A DNA stretch of 64,000 nt, from assembly GCA_963724695.1 (NCBI GenBank), contig CAVRVW010000007.1:186001-250000 (forward strand), written 5' to 3'. Positions 18,259 to 27,273 of this stretch are shown piece after piece (within the stretch, counting starts at the first letter, position 1; the number at the start of each line of letters is the position of its first letter). Source of the stretch: CAVQFD01 sp963724695. Lineage in GTDB: Bacteria; Acidobacteriota; Vicinamibacteria; Vicinamibacterales; CAVVIG01. Below the pieces are notes generated by a model, which was given only the letters and a program-made list of their open reading frames with translations, made no database searches and had not been told where the DNA came from. Both the position numbers and the translations under genes were made by a program.

Positions 18259-20214
18259 TCACTGTCTTCCGAGAACCGGGATATCTCCAGTGCCGCCCCA
18301 GACGAACGAGGTCCCCGCCCCGGTGGCCGCGTAGCGGATATACCAGGTCCCCGTCGACGGCCGGAAAATCGCGATGTCGGTGAGGCCGTCCCCGTCGTAG
18401 TCCCCCGGCGCCGCCACATCGCCCGCCCCGCCCCACACCAGCGTGATGCCGGCCCCGGTCGCCGTGTACCGCACGTACCACGTCCCGGTCGACGGCCGGA
18501 AGATCGCGATGTCCGTTCTCCCGTCCCCGTCGTAGTCGCCCGGCACCGCCACGTCGCCCGCCCCGCCCCACACCAGCGTGATGCCCGCGCCGGTCGCCGT
18601 GTACCGCACGTACCACGTGCCCGTCGAGGGCCGGAAAATCGCGATGTCCGTCCGGCCGTCGCCGTCGTAATCACTCGGGGTCGGCACATCCCCCGCGCCG
18701 CCCCACACCAGCGTGATGCCGGCCCCGGTCGCCGTGTACCGCACGTACCACGTCCCGGTCGACGGCCGGAAAATCGCCATGTCGGTCTTGCCGTCTCCGT
18801 CGTAGTCCCCCTGCGTCGGCACATCGCCCGCCCCGCCCCACAGGAAACTCAGAAGTGCGCCGGACGCCGTGTACCGGATGTACCAGGTGCCATTCGACGG
18901 CCGGAAGATCGCGATGTCCGACACGCCATCGCCGTCGTAATCGCCCACGGTCGGAATGTCGCCCGCGCCGCCCCACAGAAACGTCAGGCCCGTCCCGGTG
19001 GCCGCGTAGCGCACGTACCAGTTCCCCGTGGACGGCCGGAACACGCCGATGTCGGTCTTCCCGTCCCCGTCAAAATCCCCACGACCCGCCTGCACGATGA
19101 CCGTCCACGTACGGGTCGCGCGAAGGACCGCCGCGCCCGGCTTCACAAAGGGCGTCGGATCGCTGACCACCACTTCGAGCGTATGACGTCCGGGGGGCGT
19201 CGCCGGCGTGACGGCGTACTGCGTGCCCGTTGCCACTTCTGCTCCGTCGAGCTTCCACGCAACGTTCAGTGAGTGGCTGACGGGAAGTGGCGTCGTAACC
19301 GCAAACACACGCGTGAGCCCCGCGGGCACGAGGACGGACGATTGGGTGGGCGTCGCGCTGTCGATGGGCGACACGAAGTTGTAGAACCGTTTGACGTGCT
19401 GCTCGCTGTTGATCTGGTGGAATGGAAGCCCGAGGCCGCGCATCTTCGAGTTGTAGGTCGGGCGGAACAAGCCGGCGACGCAGTACTGGGCGCCCTGAAA
19501 GAGGCCCGGCACTCCATTGGTCGTCCCGCCGGTCGGCACGGGTGTGGCTGGATCGATCCAGGCATTCCACTTGACGTTCTCGCGGAGGGTGGCCATCGTG
19601 ACGTTCACCGCCGAGGGTTCGACCGTGTTGTTGCAGGCCGGCGGGTTCGGGCCGTCGTACTCGTCGGCGAGCTGTCCAAGCGTGTGGCCCACCTCGTGAA
19701 GGACGAGCTGGACGGCGGCCGAGTGGGTGGACGAGACCGCGACCGCCCCTCCGGACCCGCCATATTCCGGATCGTTGACGAGCACGAGGATCAAATCGCG
19801 CGCGGTCGGAGCCGGCAGGCTGCTGGCGAGAATGGCGTTCACCTTGCTCGTGTTCACGCAGATGAGGCGCGTGATGCCGGCGCAATCGTAGGCAGCATCG
19901 AGCGCCGTGTTTCGCAGCACGCCGCGTGCGGGGTGGTCCACGCCGGATTCGGCGCTCGCGACCTCGACCCGATACACGTTGAAGTACGGAATGTACTCGT
20001 TGTACGGCGGCTCTGAGAAGAATCCGTTCATGGCCGCGGCGACGTCGCTGGCGTACTTGCCGCTCGCCAGCTCCGCGGCCGTGTAGCCGTCGCCCATGAC
20101 GACGAGATCGAGGCGGTTGATCGAGCTCCCCGTGCTCTGAAGGACCGTCACCGGTTCGGCGGCCGCAGAGGCAGCCACACCCAGGATCAGGCAGGCCAGG
20201 AGGGCACGAAACAT
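18259..20214 (-). CDS. Secreted M64-type metalloprotease with six-repeat cassette
   Basis: ATG 20214 overlaps the stop of the upstream gene (ATGA), which fixes the start better than the longer open frame. A signal peptide (FRALLACLILGVAASAAAE) precedes a catalytic domain like the IgA-peptidase M64 family: LVVMGDGYTAAEL near residue 37, then LHEVGHTLGQLADEY (HEVGH 173-177) which supplies the zinc ligands and catalytic Glu. An Ig-like stretch (VAWKLDGAEVATGTQ.. HTLEVVVSDP) follows, and six repeats (about 18262-19080) end GDIPVLGRQ. The frame is intact throughout, about 651 residues. It would hydrolyse proteins outside the cell. Together with the two genes upstream it forms a three-gene minus-strand operon containing two metalloproteases. 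Confidence 0.88.
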   Translation of the reverse strand: MFRALLACLILGVAASAAAEPVTVLQSTGSSINRLDLVVMGDGYTAAELASGKYASDVAAAMNGFFSEPPYNEYIPYFNVYRVEVASAESGVDHPARGVLRNTALDAAYDCAGITRLICVNTSKVNAILASSLPAPTARDLILVLVNDPEYGGSGGAVAVSSTHSAAVQLVLHEVGHTLGQLADEYDGPNPPACNNTVEPSAVNVTMATLRENVKWNAWIDPATPVPTGGTTNGVPGLFQGAQYCVAGLFRPTYNSKMRGLGLPFHQINSEQHVKRFYNFVSPIDSATPTQSSVLVPAGLTRVFAVTTPLPVSHSLNVAWKLDGAEVATGTQYAVTPATPPGRHTLEVVVSDPTPFVKPGAAVLRATRTWTVIVQAGRGDFDGDGKTDIGVFRPSTGNWYVRYAATGTGLTFLWGGAGDIPTVGDYDGDGVSDIAIFRPSNGTWYIRYTASGALLSFLWGGAGDVPTQGDYDGDGKTDMAIFRPSTGTWYVRYTATGAGITLVWGGAGDVPTPSDYDGDGRTDIAIFRPSTGTWYVRYTATGAGITLVWGGAGDVAVPGDYDGDGRTDIAIFRPSTGTWYVRYTATGAGITLVWGGAGDVAAPGDYDGDGLTDIAIFRPSTGTWYIRYAATGAGTSFVWGGTGDIPVLGRQ

Positions 20215-20753
20215 CACGGTCGCGGGATGCCGAATGTGGCGATGAGATCGAGCGCCCACTGTCGGCCGGTCCACCGCGGCTGGTAGAGCCGAACCTGCGT
20301 CAACTGAGGGAGGTCGGGAAGCACGAGCAGGATTTCGACGTCCGTCCGATAGAGGATGCCGCCAGTGAGCACGCCGTCGGGCCCAGGCTGTTCAGCGCGG
20401 ACGACCCGCGGGTCCTTCAACGGCTGCCAGGTCAACGCGGTTCCCGCGGCGTCGGCACCGACAACGACGAGCTGGTCCGCGGAGAGCTGCGGATCCCGCT
20501 CGACAGGCAGGGGTCCCTGCACGATCCGTCGATCCCGGATCTGAAATCTGTTGACCGGCACCGCAGTCGCCGCAGAGACGAATTGATCTGCCGCGCCCGC
20601 GTAGGCAGCCCAGTCAACGGTCAGCTGCTGAACGTCCGAGCTCGCCGCGGCAGCCGGCGGCACGGTCGTCCTCAACGACTCGAAATCCGTCGAAGCCGGC
20701 GTCGGCTGCTGGGCGCCCAGCAGGAGCACGAGAAACAGCAACGCAGGAAGCAC
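20214..20753 (-). CDS. Small secreted protein of unknown function between two protease genes
   Basis: The 179-residue product starts with a hydrophobic leader (LPALLFLVLLLGAQQ), so it is likely exported. The mature part is proline- and threonine-rich at first, then contains DWAAYAGAADQFVSAAT, QLVVVGADAAGTALTWQPL and WALDLIATFGIPRP. I recognise no family. It starts 12 bases after the stop of the M12-type protease gene and its stop overlaps the M64 protease start, so expression is coupled to both. A role as chaperone, inhibitor or accessory factor for one of them is possible but unproven. Confidence 0.65.
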   Translation of the reverse strand: MLPALLFLVLLLGAQQPTPASTDFESLRTTVPPAAAASSDVQQLTVDWAAYAGAADQFVSAATAVPVNRFQIRDRRIVQGPLPVERDPQLSADQLVVVGADAAGTALTWQPLKDPRVVRAEQPGPDGVLTGGILYRTDVEILLVLPDLPQLTQVRLYQPRWTGRQWALDLIATFGIPRP

Positions 20754-20765
20754 GTCGTCCTGCTG

Positions 20766-23089
20766 CTAGCGCCCGAGGACCGGGATGTCTCCCGCACCAC
20801 CCCACACGAACGAGGTCCCCGTCCCGGTGGCCGAGTAGCGGATATACCAGGTCCCCGTCGACGGCCGGAAGATCGCGATGTCGGTCAGGCTGTCCCCGTC
20901 GTAATCCCCCGGCGCCGCCACATCGCCGGCCCCGCCCCACACCAGCGTGATGCCGGCGCCGGTCGCCGTGTACCGCACGTACCACGTCCCGGTCGACGGC
21001 CGGAAGATCGCGATGTCCGTTTTGCCGTCGCCGTCGTAGTCGCCCGGTGCGGACACATCGCCCGCCCCGCCCCACACCAGCGTGATGCCCGTGCCGGTCG
21101 CCGTGTACCGCACGTACCACGTGCCCGTCGAGGGCCGGAAAATCGCGATGTCCGTCCGGCCGTCGCCGTCGTAATCACTCTGGGTCGGCACATCCCCCGC
21201 GCCGCCCCACACGAGGCTGAGGCTCGCACCACTGACCGTGTAGCGGACGTACCACGTGCCGGTCGACGGCCGGAAGATCGCCATGTCGGTCTTGCCGTCG
21301 CCGTCGTAGTCCCCTTGGGTCGGCACATCGCCCGCTCCGCCCCACAGGAAGCTCAGGAGCGCGCCGGAGGCCGTGTACCGGATGTACCAGGTGCCATTCG
21401 ACGGCCGGAAGATCGCGATGTCCGACACGCCATCGCCGTCGTAGTCGCCCACGGTCGGAATGTCGCCGGCGCCGCCCCACAGGAACGTCAGGCCCGTCCC
21501 GGTGGCCGCGTAGCGCACGTACCAGTTCCCCGTCGACGGCCGGAACACGCCGATGTCCGTCTTGCGATCTCCGTCGAAGTCGCCCGTCAGCAATCGCCCG
21601 CCCTGCACGACCGTGAAGACCTGCGCGCCGATCGTCAGCGTGCCGGTGCGAGGCGTCCGCACCAGTGTTGGCAGCAACGAGGTAGTTCACCGTGCCGTTG
21701 CCGCTGCCGCTCGCACCGCCCGTGATGGTGAGAAACGACGGGTTATTGGTCGTCGCGGTCCACGCGCAGCCAGCGCCCGTGGTGACGCCGATGCTGCCGG
21801 TGCCGCCCGCGCCGCCGATGGCCCGTCGACGTCGGCGTCAGCGCGACGGTGCAGAGGCTCTGGCGGAAGTTCGCGACCACCAGCGAGGTGCCGTTGAGCG
21901 CGCGCGCGTTGTCTTCGGTCGCGGTGCCGGCAGTCGTCGACGTGCCAGGAAACGGAAAGAGCGGCGTGGAGAAAATCGGTCTTCGCGGGCAGCTCGGCGA
22001 ACAGTCGTACGCCATTACATCGCGGGCCAGGCCGGGAACGGAGTAGCCGAACGCGTACGGGAACGACGGTTGAGGATTGACGCCCGCGTTGGCCCGGTCG
22101 TGATGGAGGCCCATGTTGTGGCCGATCTCGTGAGCCAGGGAGAGGTTCGCGTTGGCGCAATTCCAGTAAACAACGTTGTACGCGTTGACCTCGAACGACG
22201 CGGGGATGGTCGGACCCATCAGATAGCCAATGCCACAGGCGTCCGTCTCGGTCGTCAGCAGTGTCACCACGTCCGCCCGGTACGCGTCCCGAAGCGGCAG
22301 GACCTCGTCCAGGAAGCCGTCGCCTGTGTTTCTCAGGCGGCTGAGGGTCGTGCCCATGTTGTTCGGCGATGTCTCGACGTACGTCGTCTCTGCCGTGTGC
22401 ACCAGCCTGAAACGGTGCGTCACGTTGGCGTTGACGAGCGCGAGGTTCGCATTGTTGATGGCCCCGGTCGCCTCGGCGACGATCGCCGACGTCCCGCCCA
22501 TCGCTGCGCGCGCGGCGGCCGAGTACATCACCATCACATCAACAAACGCGTTCGTGTCGTTCGCCGCGGCTCCCGGATCAGGCGAGACGGGTGCGCTCGG
22601 AGGGATCCGGGGAGACGCTTCCGGCGGAAGCGACGCTGCGTCGATCTCAGTCGCGACGTGCGCCGTCGAGTCCGGCCTGCGCCTCACCATGAAGAGGCGG
22701 CCGTTCGCGACGATGCGTCCGACGAGCGTGTCGCCGACAACGGTCAGGCTGGCTTCGCCCTCCGCGCCGCCGACCAGAGGACCCGCCACCATCATCTGCC
22801 CGTCGCCGGCCTGCGCCCACCTCACGGCCATGCGGACACTCAGATCGCGTGTCAGGGGAAGGTCCAGCAGCCCGCCAGAAGCCGCCGCCTGTCGCAGGGT
22901 GTCGAACTCGATGAGTAGGGAGAGGCCAGGGGAATCGGTGGCGGCGAGCGCCGGGCCGCCGGGCTGCCAGGCAGGTCCGAGCGCCACGGTTGGTTCGTTC
23001 ATCGGGCGTTGGCCGGCCTCCACTGTGCCGGCCGCACCAACCAGAAGCATCGCTGAGAGAACAACGACGACACGAAACCCTGTAGCCAC
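20766..23089 (-). CDS. Secreted M12-type (reprolysin-like) metalloprotease with BACON domain and six-repeat cassette (frameshifted near 21.7-21.8 kb)
   Basis: A signal peptide (VVVVLSAMLLVGAAGTVEAG) and a 150-residue pro-region precede the protease domain: FVDVMVMYSAAARAAMGG (about residue 182), then LAHEIGHNMGLHHDRA (HEIGHNMGLHH 320-330) and the Met-turn DVMAYDCSPSC (M359). This HExxHxxGxxH pattern marks metzincins. Between about 21680 and 21830 the frame breaks, but the fragments read CAWTATTNNPSFLTITGGASGSGNG and TPRTGTLTIGAQVFTVVQGG as a BACON domain, often a carbohydrate- or mucin-binding module. Six repeats (20769-21590) end GDIPVLGR. The locus is 2 modulo 3 in length. The stop is 12 bases before the next gene, so it leads a three-gene operon. 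Confidence 0.82.
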
Positions 23090-23239
23090 AAACCCTGCCC
23101 TTCACTAGTTGAAGCCTGCCAAACAATAAGAAGCTGGGTTGCCAGTGTCGAGGTCTAAGCCCAGCAGTGGAGGACTTGTACACAGGCGGGGGGCCGGGCA
23201 CAAGAGGGAAGTTGTGCCCGGGAAAGTACGGCCGCGAGG

Positions 23240-26050
23240 TCAGGGACGTCCGAGAATTGGCACGTCGCCGGCACCGCCCCAGACGAAGCTCGTCCCCGAT
23301 CCGTTGGCGGAATAGCGGATGTACCACGTCCCGGTCGAGGGCCGGAAGATCGCGATGTCGGTCTTCCCGTCGCCGTCGAAGTCGCCCGGCGCGGGGATAT
23401 CACTGCCCCCGCCCCAGACGTACGTGGCCCCGGCGCCAGTGGAGGCGTATCGCACGTACCACGTGCCGGTCGAGACGCGGAACACGGCGATGTCGGCCTT
23501 GCCGTCGCCGTCGTAGTCGCCCTGCACGGGCACGTCGCCCGCGCCGCCCCAGACAAGGGTGATCCCTGTCCCGGTGGCCGCGTAGCGCACGTACCAGGTG
23601 CCGGTGGAGGGACGGAAGATGGCGATGTCGGTCTTGCCGTCGCCGTCGTAGTCGTCCGGCGCCGGCACATCACCGGCCCCGCCCCAGACCAGCGTGATCC
23701 CCGACCCGGTGGCGGTGTAGCGGACGTACCAGGTGCCGTTCGACGGCCGGAAGACCGCCATGTCTGACTTGCCGTCGCCGTCGTAGTCGCCGACGGCCGG
23801 GATATCCGTGCCGCCGCCCCACACGAGGCTGAGCGCCGCGCCGGTCGCGGTGTACCGCACGTACCATGTCCCGGTAGACGGCCGGAACACCGTCATGTCG
23901 GCCTTCCCGTCGCCGTCGAAATCGCCGGCGGTCGGGAGGTCGGTGCCGCCGCCCCACAGGAAGGTCAGGCCGCTTCCCGTCGCCGCGTAGCGGATGTACC
24001 AGTTCCCGGTCGAGGGCCGGAACACCCCGAGGTCCGTCTTGCCGTCGCCGTCGAAATCGCTGAGGGCGCCGCCTTCGGGCGGAACGATCGGCGGCAGCAC
24101 CAGGGTGAAGCCGGCGGTCACCGCGGTGTAGTTGCCCCCATTGGCCGGGGTCGCGGTCGCCGTCAGGCTGTAGGTCGTGGACGCGCCGGGCGTCACGTCG
24201 GTCGTATGAGTCGACGGCAAGCCGAAGGTGCCGACGCCAGCGATGGTCACGCTGTCCGCCCGCGCCACGCTCCACGCGAGCGTCGTCTTCGTCCCGGATG
24301 CCGGCGCCGCGAGGAAGTGCGCGAAGCGCGGCGCGTTCGAGTTGTTGTTGGAGGTGTTCGCGAGGGCATTGAATGTCGGCGATCGATGTGACGACCTCGA
24401 ACGGCGCGCATCCCGTGACGTAGAGGTCGTTGCTTGCCCGAGCGCGGCGTAATCGTGTTGTTGTTGTAGACGAGCCGCGTCTTCGGGCACAGGTTCTCGT
24501 ATATCTGGTAGCCCGTGTTGTCCGCGATCACGCTGTTGACGACCTGGCCCGAGTTGCTCCCGGTGCCCCCGACGAAGATGCCGCCGCCGCCGAACCCGTT
24601 CGCGATGGCGGCCGTGTTGTCGTAGACGTTCGACGAGCTCATGTCGAGCGTCGCGCCCTGATCGAGAAAGAGCCCGCCGCCATAGGCTCCGGCCGTGTTG
24701 CGCGCGATGGTCGTTTGAGAAATTGCCGCCGTCGAATCCAGCGACACCAGCAGTCCCCCGCCGAAGGGCACGGAGCCGCCGGTGACCGTGTTCCTGATGA
24801 CGAGCGAGCCGCTCGACACGAAATCGGTCCTGCTGAGAAGGATGCCGCCACCCTGATTGGACGACTGGTTGGCGTCGACGACCGAGTTCGTCAGGTGCAG
24901 CGTGGCCTTGGTGCTCGTGAAGTTGTCGCCGAGCACCGCGATGCCGCCGCCCTTGCCGGTCAGGCTGCCATCGGCCGCGAGCGCCAGATTGTTGCGCACG
25001 AGCGTGCTCGTGAGGTGCACGACAGCCCCCGGCATGGTGGCCGAGGCGTTGTTCGAGGTGGCCGCAATCCCTCCGCCAAAACCCTCGAGCGCGTTGGCCT
25101 GGTTGCCCTCGATGATGGAGTCGACGATGTCGTATTGGGCGCGGTAGGCGTTGAGGCCGCCGCCCGTGCCCGCCTGGTTGCGCAGGATCCGCACGCGGGT
25201 GAGCGTGGCGGTCGCGTTGTCTTCGGTGTGAACGCCGCCGCCCTCGGAAGGGTTGTAGGCGGGGCTGAACCTCGTGGACACGTTGTCGGCGATCTCGCTG
25301 TCCTCGACCACCAGCATGGAGCGGCCGTACGGCGACCCGAAGGCGCCCATGTGGAAGATGCCGCCGGCCGCGAACTTCGACGTGTTGTTGCTGATGCGCG
25401 AGCCGCGGAAGGTCGGCGACCCGTCGATCGTGTTCACGCCGCCGCCGGCGCCGTCGAAAGTGCTCGTGCCCGATACGTTGCTGATGATGTCGGTGTTCGT
25501 GAACACCGGCCTCGAGCCCCCGGTGATGTAGACGCCGCCGCCGAAGTGCGCGGCCGAGTTGTTGCGGATGACCGTGTTCGTGAAGGTGGCGTCGGACGTG
25601 ATCAGCGTCCCGCCGCCGCCGTTCACCGCGGAAGTTCGATTCGAAGACGCAGTTCACGAACGCCGGCGACGACTCCTGCACGACGAAGCCGCCGCCTGAC
25701 GCGTTCGGCACCGACGCGTTGCGGAAGGTGAGGCCCCTGATGGTCACGGCGCCGGCGCGGAAGACGTTCAGCGCGGCCGCGCCCTTTCCCGTGGCGTCGA
25801 CGATCGTGACCGCCGGCCCGCCGACGCCGCGGATCGTCACCGACTTGCCGATGCCCACCGAGACCGTTTCGGCATACACGCCGGCGAGCACGTCGATCGT
25901 CGTGCCGTTCGGCACGGCGTTGATCGCCGCCTGAATGGTCGGGTAGTCGGTGGGGACCGTGACGGCGGCTGCCGTTCCCACCAGTGGTCCGACAAAGAGC
26001 CCGGTCACGAGGCTCGCCCACACGATGAATCTGGCCGGCGCTGGGGTCAT
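23240..26050 (-). CDS. Secreted right-handed beta-helix protein with six-repeat cassette (three frameshifts)
   Basis: ATG 26050 begins a signal peptide (FIVWASLVTGLFVGPLVGTAAA). A pectate-lyase-like beta-helix follows: YPTIQAAINAVPNGTTIDVLAGVYAE, then many coils of the type FTNTVIRNNSAAHFGGGVYI and NSVIADNTGYQIYENL, the usual polymorphic-repeat pattern with asparagine ladders. No catalytic residues of polysaccharide lyases can be assigned with confidence. A linker beta domain (TLAWSVARADSVTIAGVGTF.. YSLTATATPANGG) joins it to six repeats (23243-24062) ending GDVPILGRP. Frame changes near 25630, 24415 and 24370 are each explained by one extra base (C, C and A on the coding strand), and the locus length is an exact multiple of three, as three insertions predict. 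Corrected length is about 935 residues. Confidence 0.8.
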   Translation of the reverse strand: MTPAPARFIVWASLVTGLFVGPLVGTAAAVTVPTDYPTIQAAINAVPNGTTIDVLAGVYAETVSVGIGKSVTIRGVGGPAVTIVDATGKGAAALNVFRAGAVTIRGLTFRNASVPNASGGGFVVQESSPAFVNCVFESNFRGERRRRDADHVRRHLHEHGHPQQLGRALRRRRLHHRGLEAGVHEHRHHQQRIGHEHFRRRRRRREHDRRVADLPRLAHQQQHVEVRGRRHLPHGRLRVAVRPLHAGGRGQRDRRQRVHEVQPRLQPFRGRRRSHRRQRDRHAHPRADPAQPGGHGRRPQRLPRPIRHRRLHHRGQPGQRARGFWRRDCGHLEQRLGHHAGGCRAPHEHARAQQSGARGRWQPDRQGRRHRGARRQLHEHQGHAAPDELGRRRQPVVQSGWRHPSQQDRFRVERLARHQEHGHRRLRALRRGTAGVAGFDGGNFSNDHRAQHGRSLWRRALSRSGRDARHELVERLRQHGRHRERVRRRRHLRRGHREQLGPGRQQRDRGQHGLPDIREPVPEDAARLQQQHDYAALGQATTSTSRDARRSRSSHRSPTFNALANTSNNNSNAPRFAHFLAAPASGTKTTLAWSVARADSVTIAGVGTFGLPSTHTTDVTPGASTTYSLTATATPANGGNYTAVTAGFTLVLPPIVPPEGGALSDFDGDGKTDLGVFRPSTGNWYIRYAATGSGLTFLWGGGTDLPTAGDFDGDGKADMTVFRPSTGTWYVRYTATGAALSLVWGGGTDIPAVGDYDGDGKSDMAVFRPSNGTWYVRYTATGSGITLVWGGAGDVPAPDDYDGDGKTDIAIFRPSTGTWYVRYAATGTGITLVWGGAGDVPVQGDYDGDGKADIAVFRVSTGTWYVRYASTGAGATYVWGGGSDIPAPGDFDGDGKTDIAIFRPSTGTWYIRYSANGSGTSFVWGGAGDVPILGRP

Positions 26051-26335
26051 GGGGCGCCGTGGTGCAGAAACTGATCCGTCAGGAAAGGGCGGGCAACAGG
26101 CCATAGGACAGCATCTTACGGCCGAATTGCGCCCATTTCCCGTGACGATGTGTTTCAGGACGAGGCAGGGGGACTCACTTACGTAATTGTGCGCTCCACG
26201 CAATGGCTGGGACCACCCGACATCGGGCAGATTTCGGAATGGTTTGAGGGTAAACTGCGCACCAAGCTCGACAGTTCGTCGCGGCCGATAGCCGATCCTC
26301 GTGGCTGTATTGCGGCCACGAACAGGAGGTTCCAG
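26051..26335. other. Divergent intergenic region, no gene seen
   Basis: This 285-base stretch separates the minus-strand block of repeat-protein genes from the plus-strand block. It should contain both promoters. An AGGAGG ribosome binding site lies at its right end (about 26324-26329), seven bases before the ATG at 26336. I see no convincing -35/-10 pair and no repeat. Confidence 0.5.
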
Positions 26336-27131
26336 ATGCACTCGTTGTCCCTGCCCCGTCGACTCTGGCTCGGCATCGCGTTGTCGTGTGCCGTCGTCAC
26401 GCCCGCCTGGGCGGCTCCCGGCCAGCCGACGCTGGTGTCGCCCGCAGGGGAGCTCACCGGGTCGACCATGGTCTTCAGCTGGAACGCCGTCCCGGCTTCG
26501 GAATGGTATGTGTTGTGGGTCGGATCGACGGTCCAGGCGGAGTTGCAGCAGTGGTACAGCGCAGAGCAGGCGGGCTGCGCAAGCGGTGGGACGTGCTCGG
26601 CGAACCTCACGCTCGGGCTGGCGCCGGGCCCGTACTTCTGGTTCGTCGCGGCCTACAACTCGACCGGCCTCGGCCCGTGGAGTGCGTCGAAGGCCTTCTC
26701 AGTCGAAGAATCCGACGCCGACGTGGAGCCGGAAGCTGTCGAACGACCGGCGGTTCACGCTCGTCTTCAGTGGATTGGCTGTCCTCGACAACGAAACCGG
26801 CCTCGTCTGGGAACGGACTCCCTCGGCCGCGAACACCGACTTCGCGAACCTGGGCTACCAGTGCAACCTGGTCTCACTCGACGGCCGCCGAGGGTGGCGC
26901 GCGCCCTCCGTCGCAGAGCTGATCTCGGTGTCGGAGCCGGGAACCATTCCAGGTGGACCGACGGGGCCCTTCAGTCTCGGCAGTCCGTCTACGTTCTGGA
27001 CCGTGACGGACTATGGCGCCAACGCTCTCATTGTCGACGTCTCATCCGGAGCTTTCATCCTCCAGGAACCCAAGGGGAATTTGAGGCGGCGCTGGTGCGT
27101 GAGGGGCAACGGCAGCGAGCGGGTGGAGTGA
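26336..27131 (+). CDS. Secreted FN3-like protein with Lcl/DUF1566-like C-terminal domain (one frameshift)
   Basis: A strong AGGAGG site precedes ATG 26336 and a signal peptide (LWLGIALSCAVVTPAWA). The N-terminal 100 residues form a fibronectin-like domain (PTLVSPAGELTGSTMVFSWNAVPASEWYVLWVG). After one frame change around 26710-26745 the C-terminus reads RRFTLVFSGLAVLDNETGLVWER, GYQCNLVSLDGRRGWRAPSVAELISV and STFWTVTDYG: this is the Lcl C-terminal/DUF1566 fold (trp-rich, W.R.P...EL). The length is 1 modulo 3, consistent with one insertion. It is the only secreted protein in the central block without the six-repeat cassette. Such domains occur in surface adhesins and lectin-like proteins; function here is unknown. 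Confidence 0.75.
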
Positions 27132-27273
27132 GCCGGGCCCGTTGTGAGAGTCGGCCGGAGCGTGCAGCGAGCGGCTGAATCCTGCGCGCACGGCGAACGA
27201 TGCCGCGGTCACGAAACGGCCGTTGCCACGGTCAACAGCGTTGGGCGAGAAGAAGCAGGGACAAGGTACACAT

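Noticed and set aside
24430..25731. 433-codon plus-strand frame opposite the beta-helix gene, and similar frames opposite every cassette
   Set aside because: These are rich in Arg, Val and Asp with repeated patterns that are antisense copies of the cassette or helix repeats.
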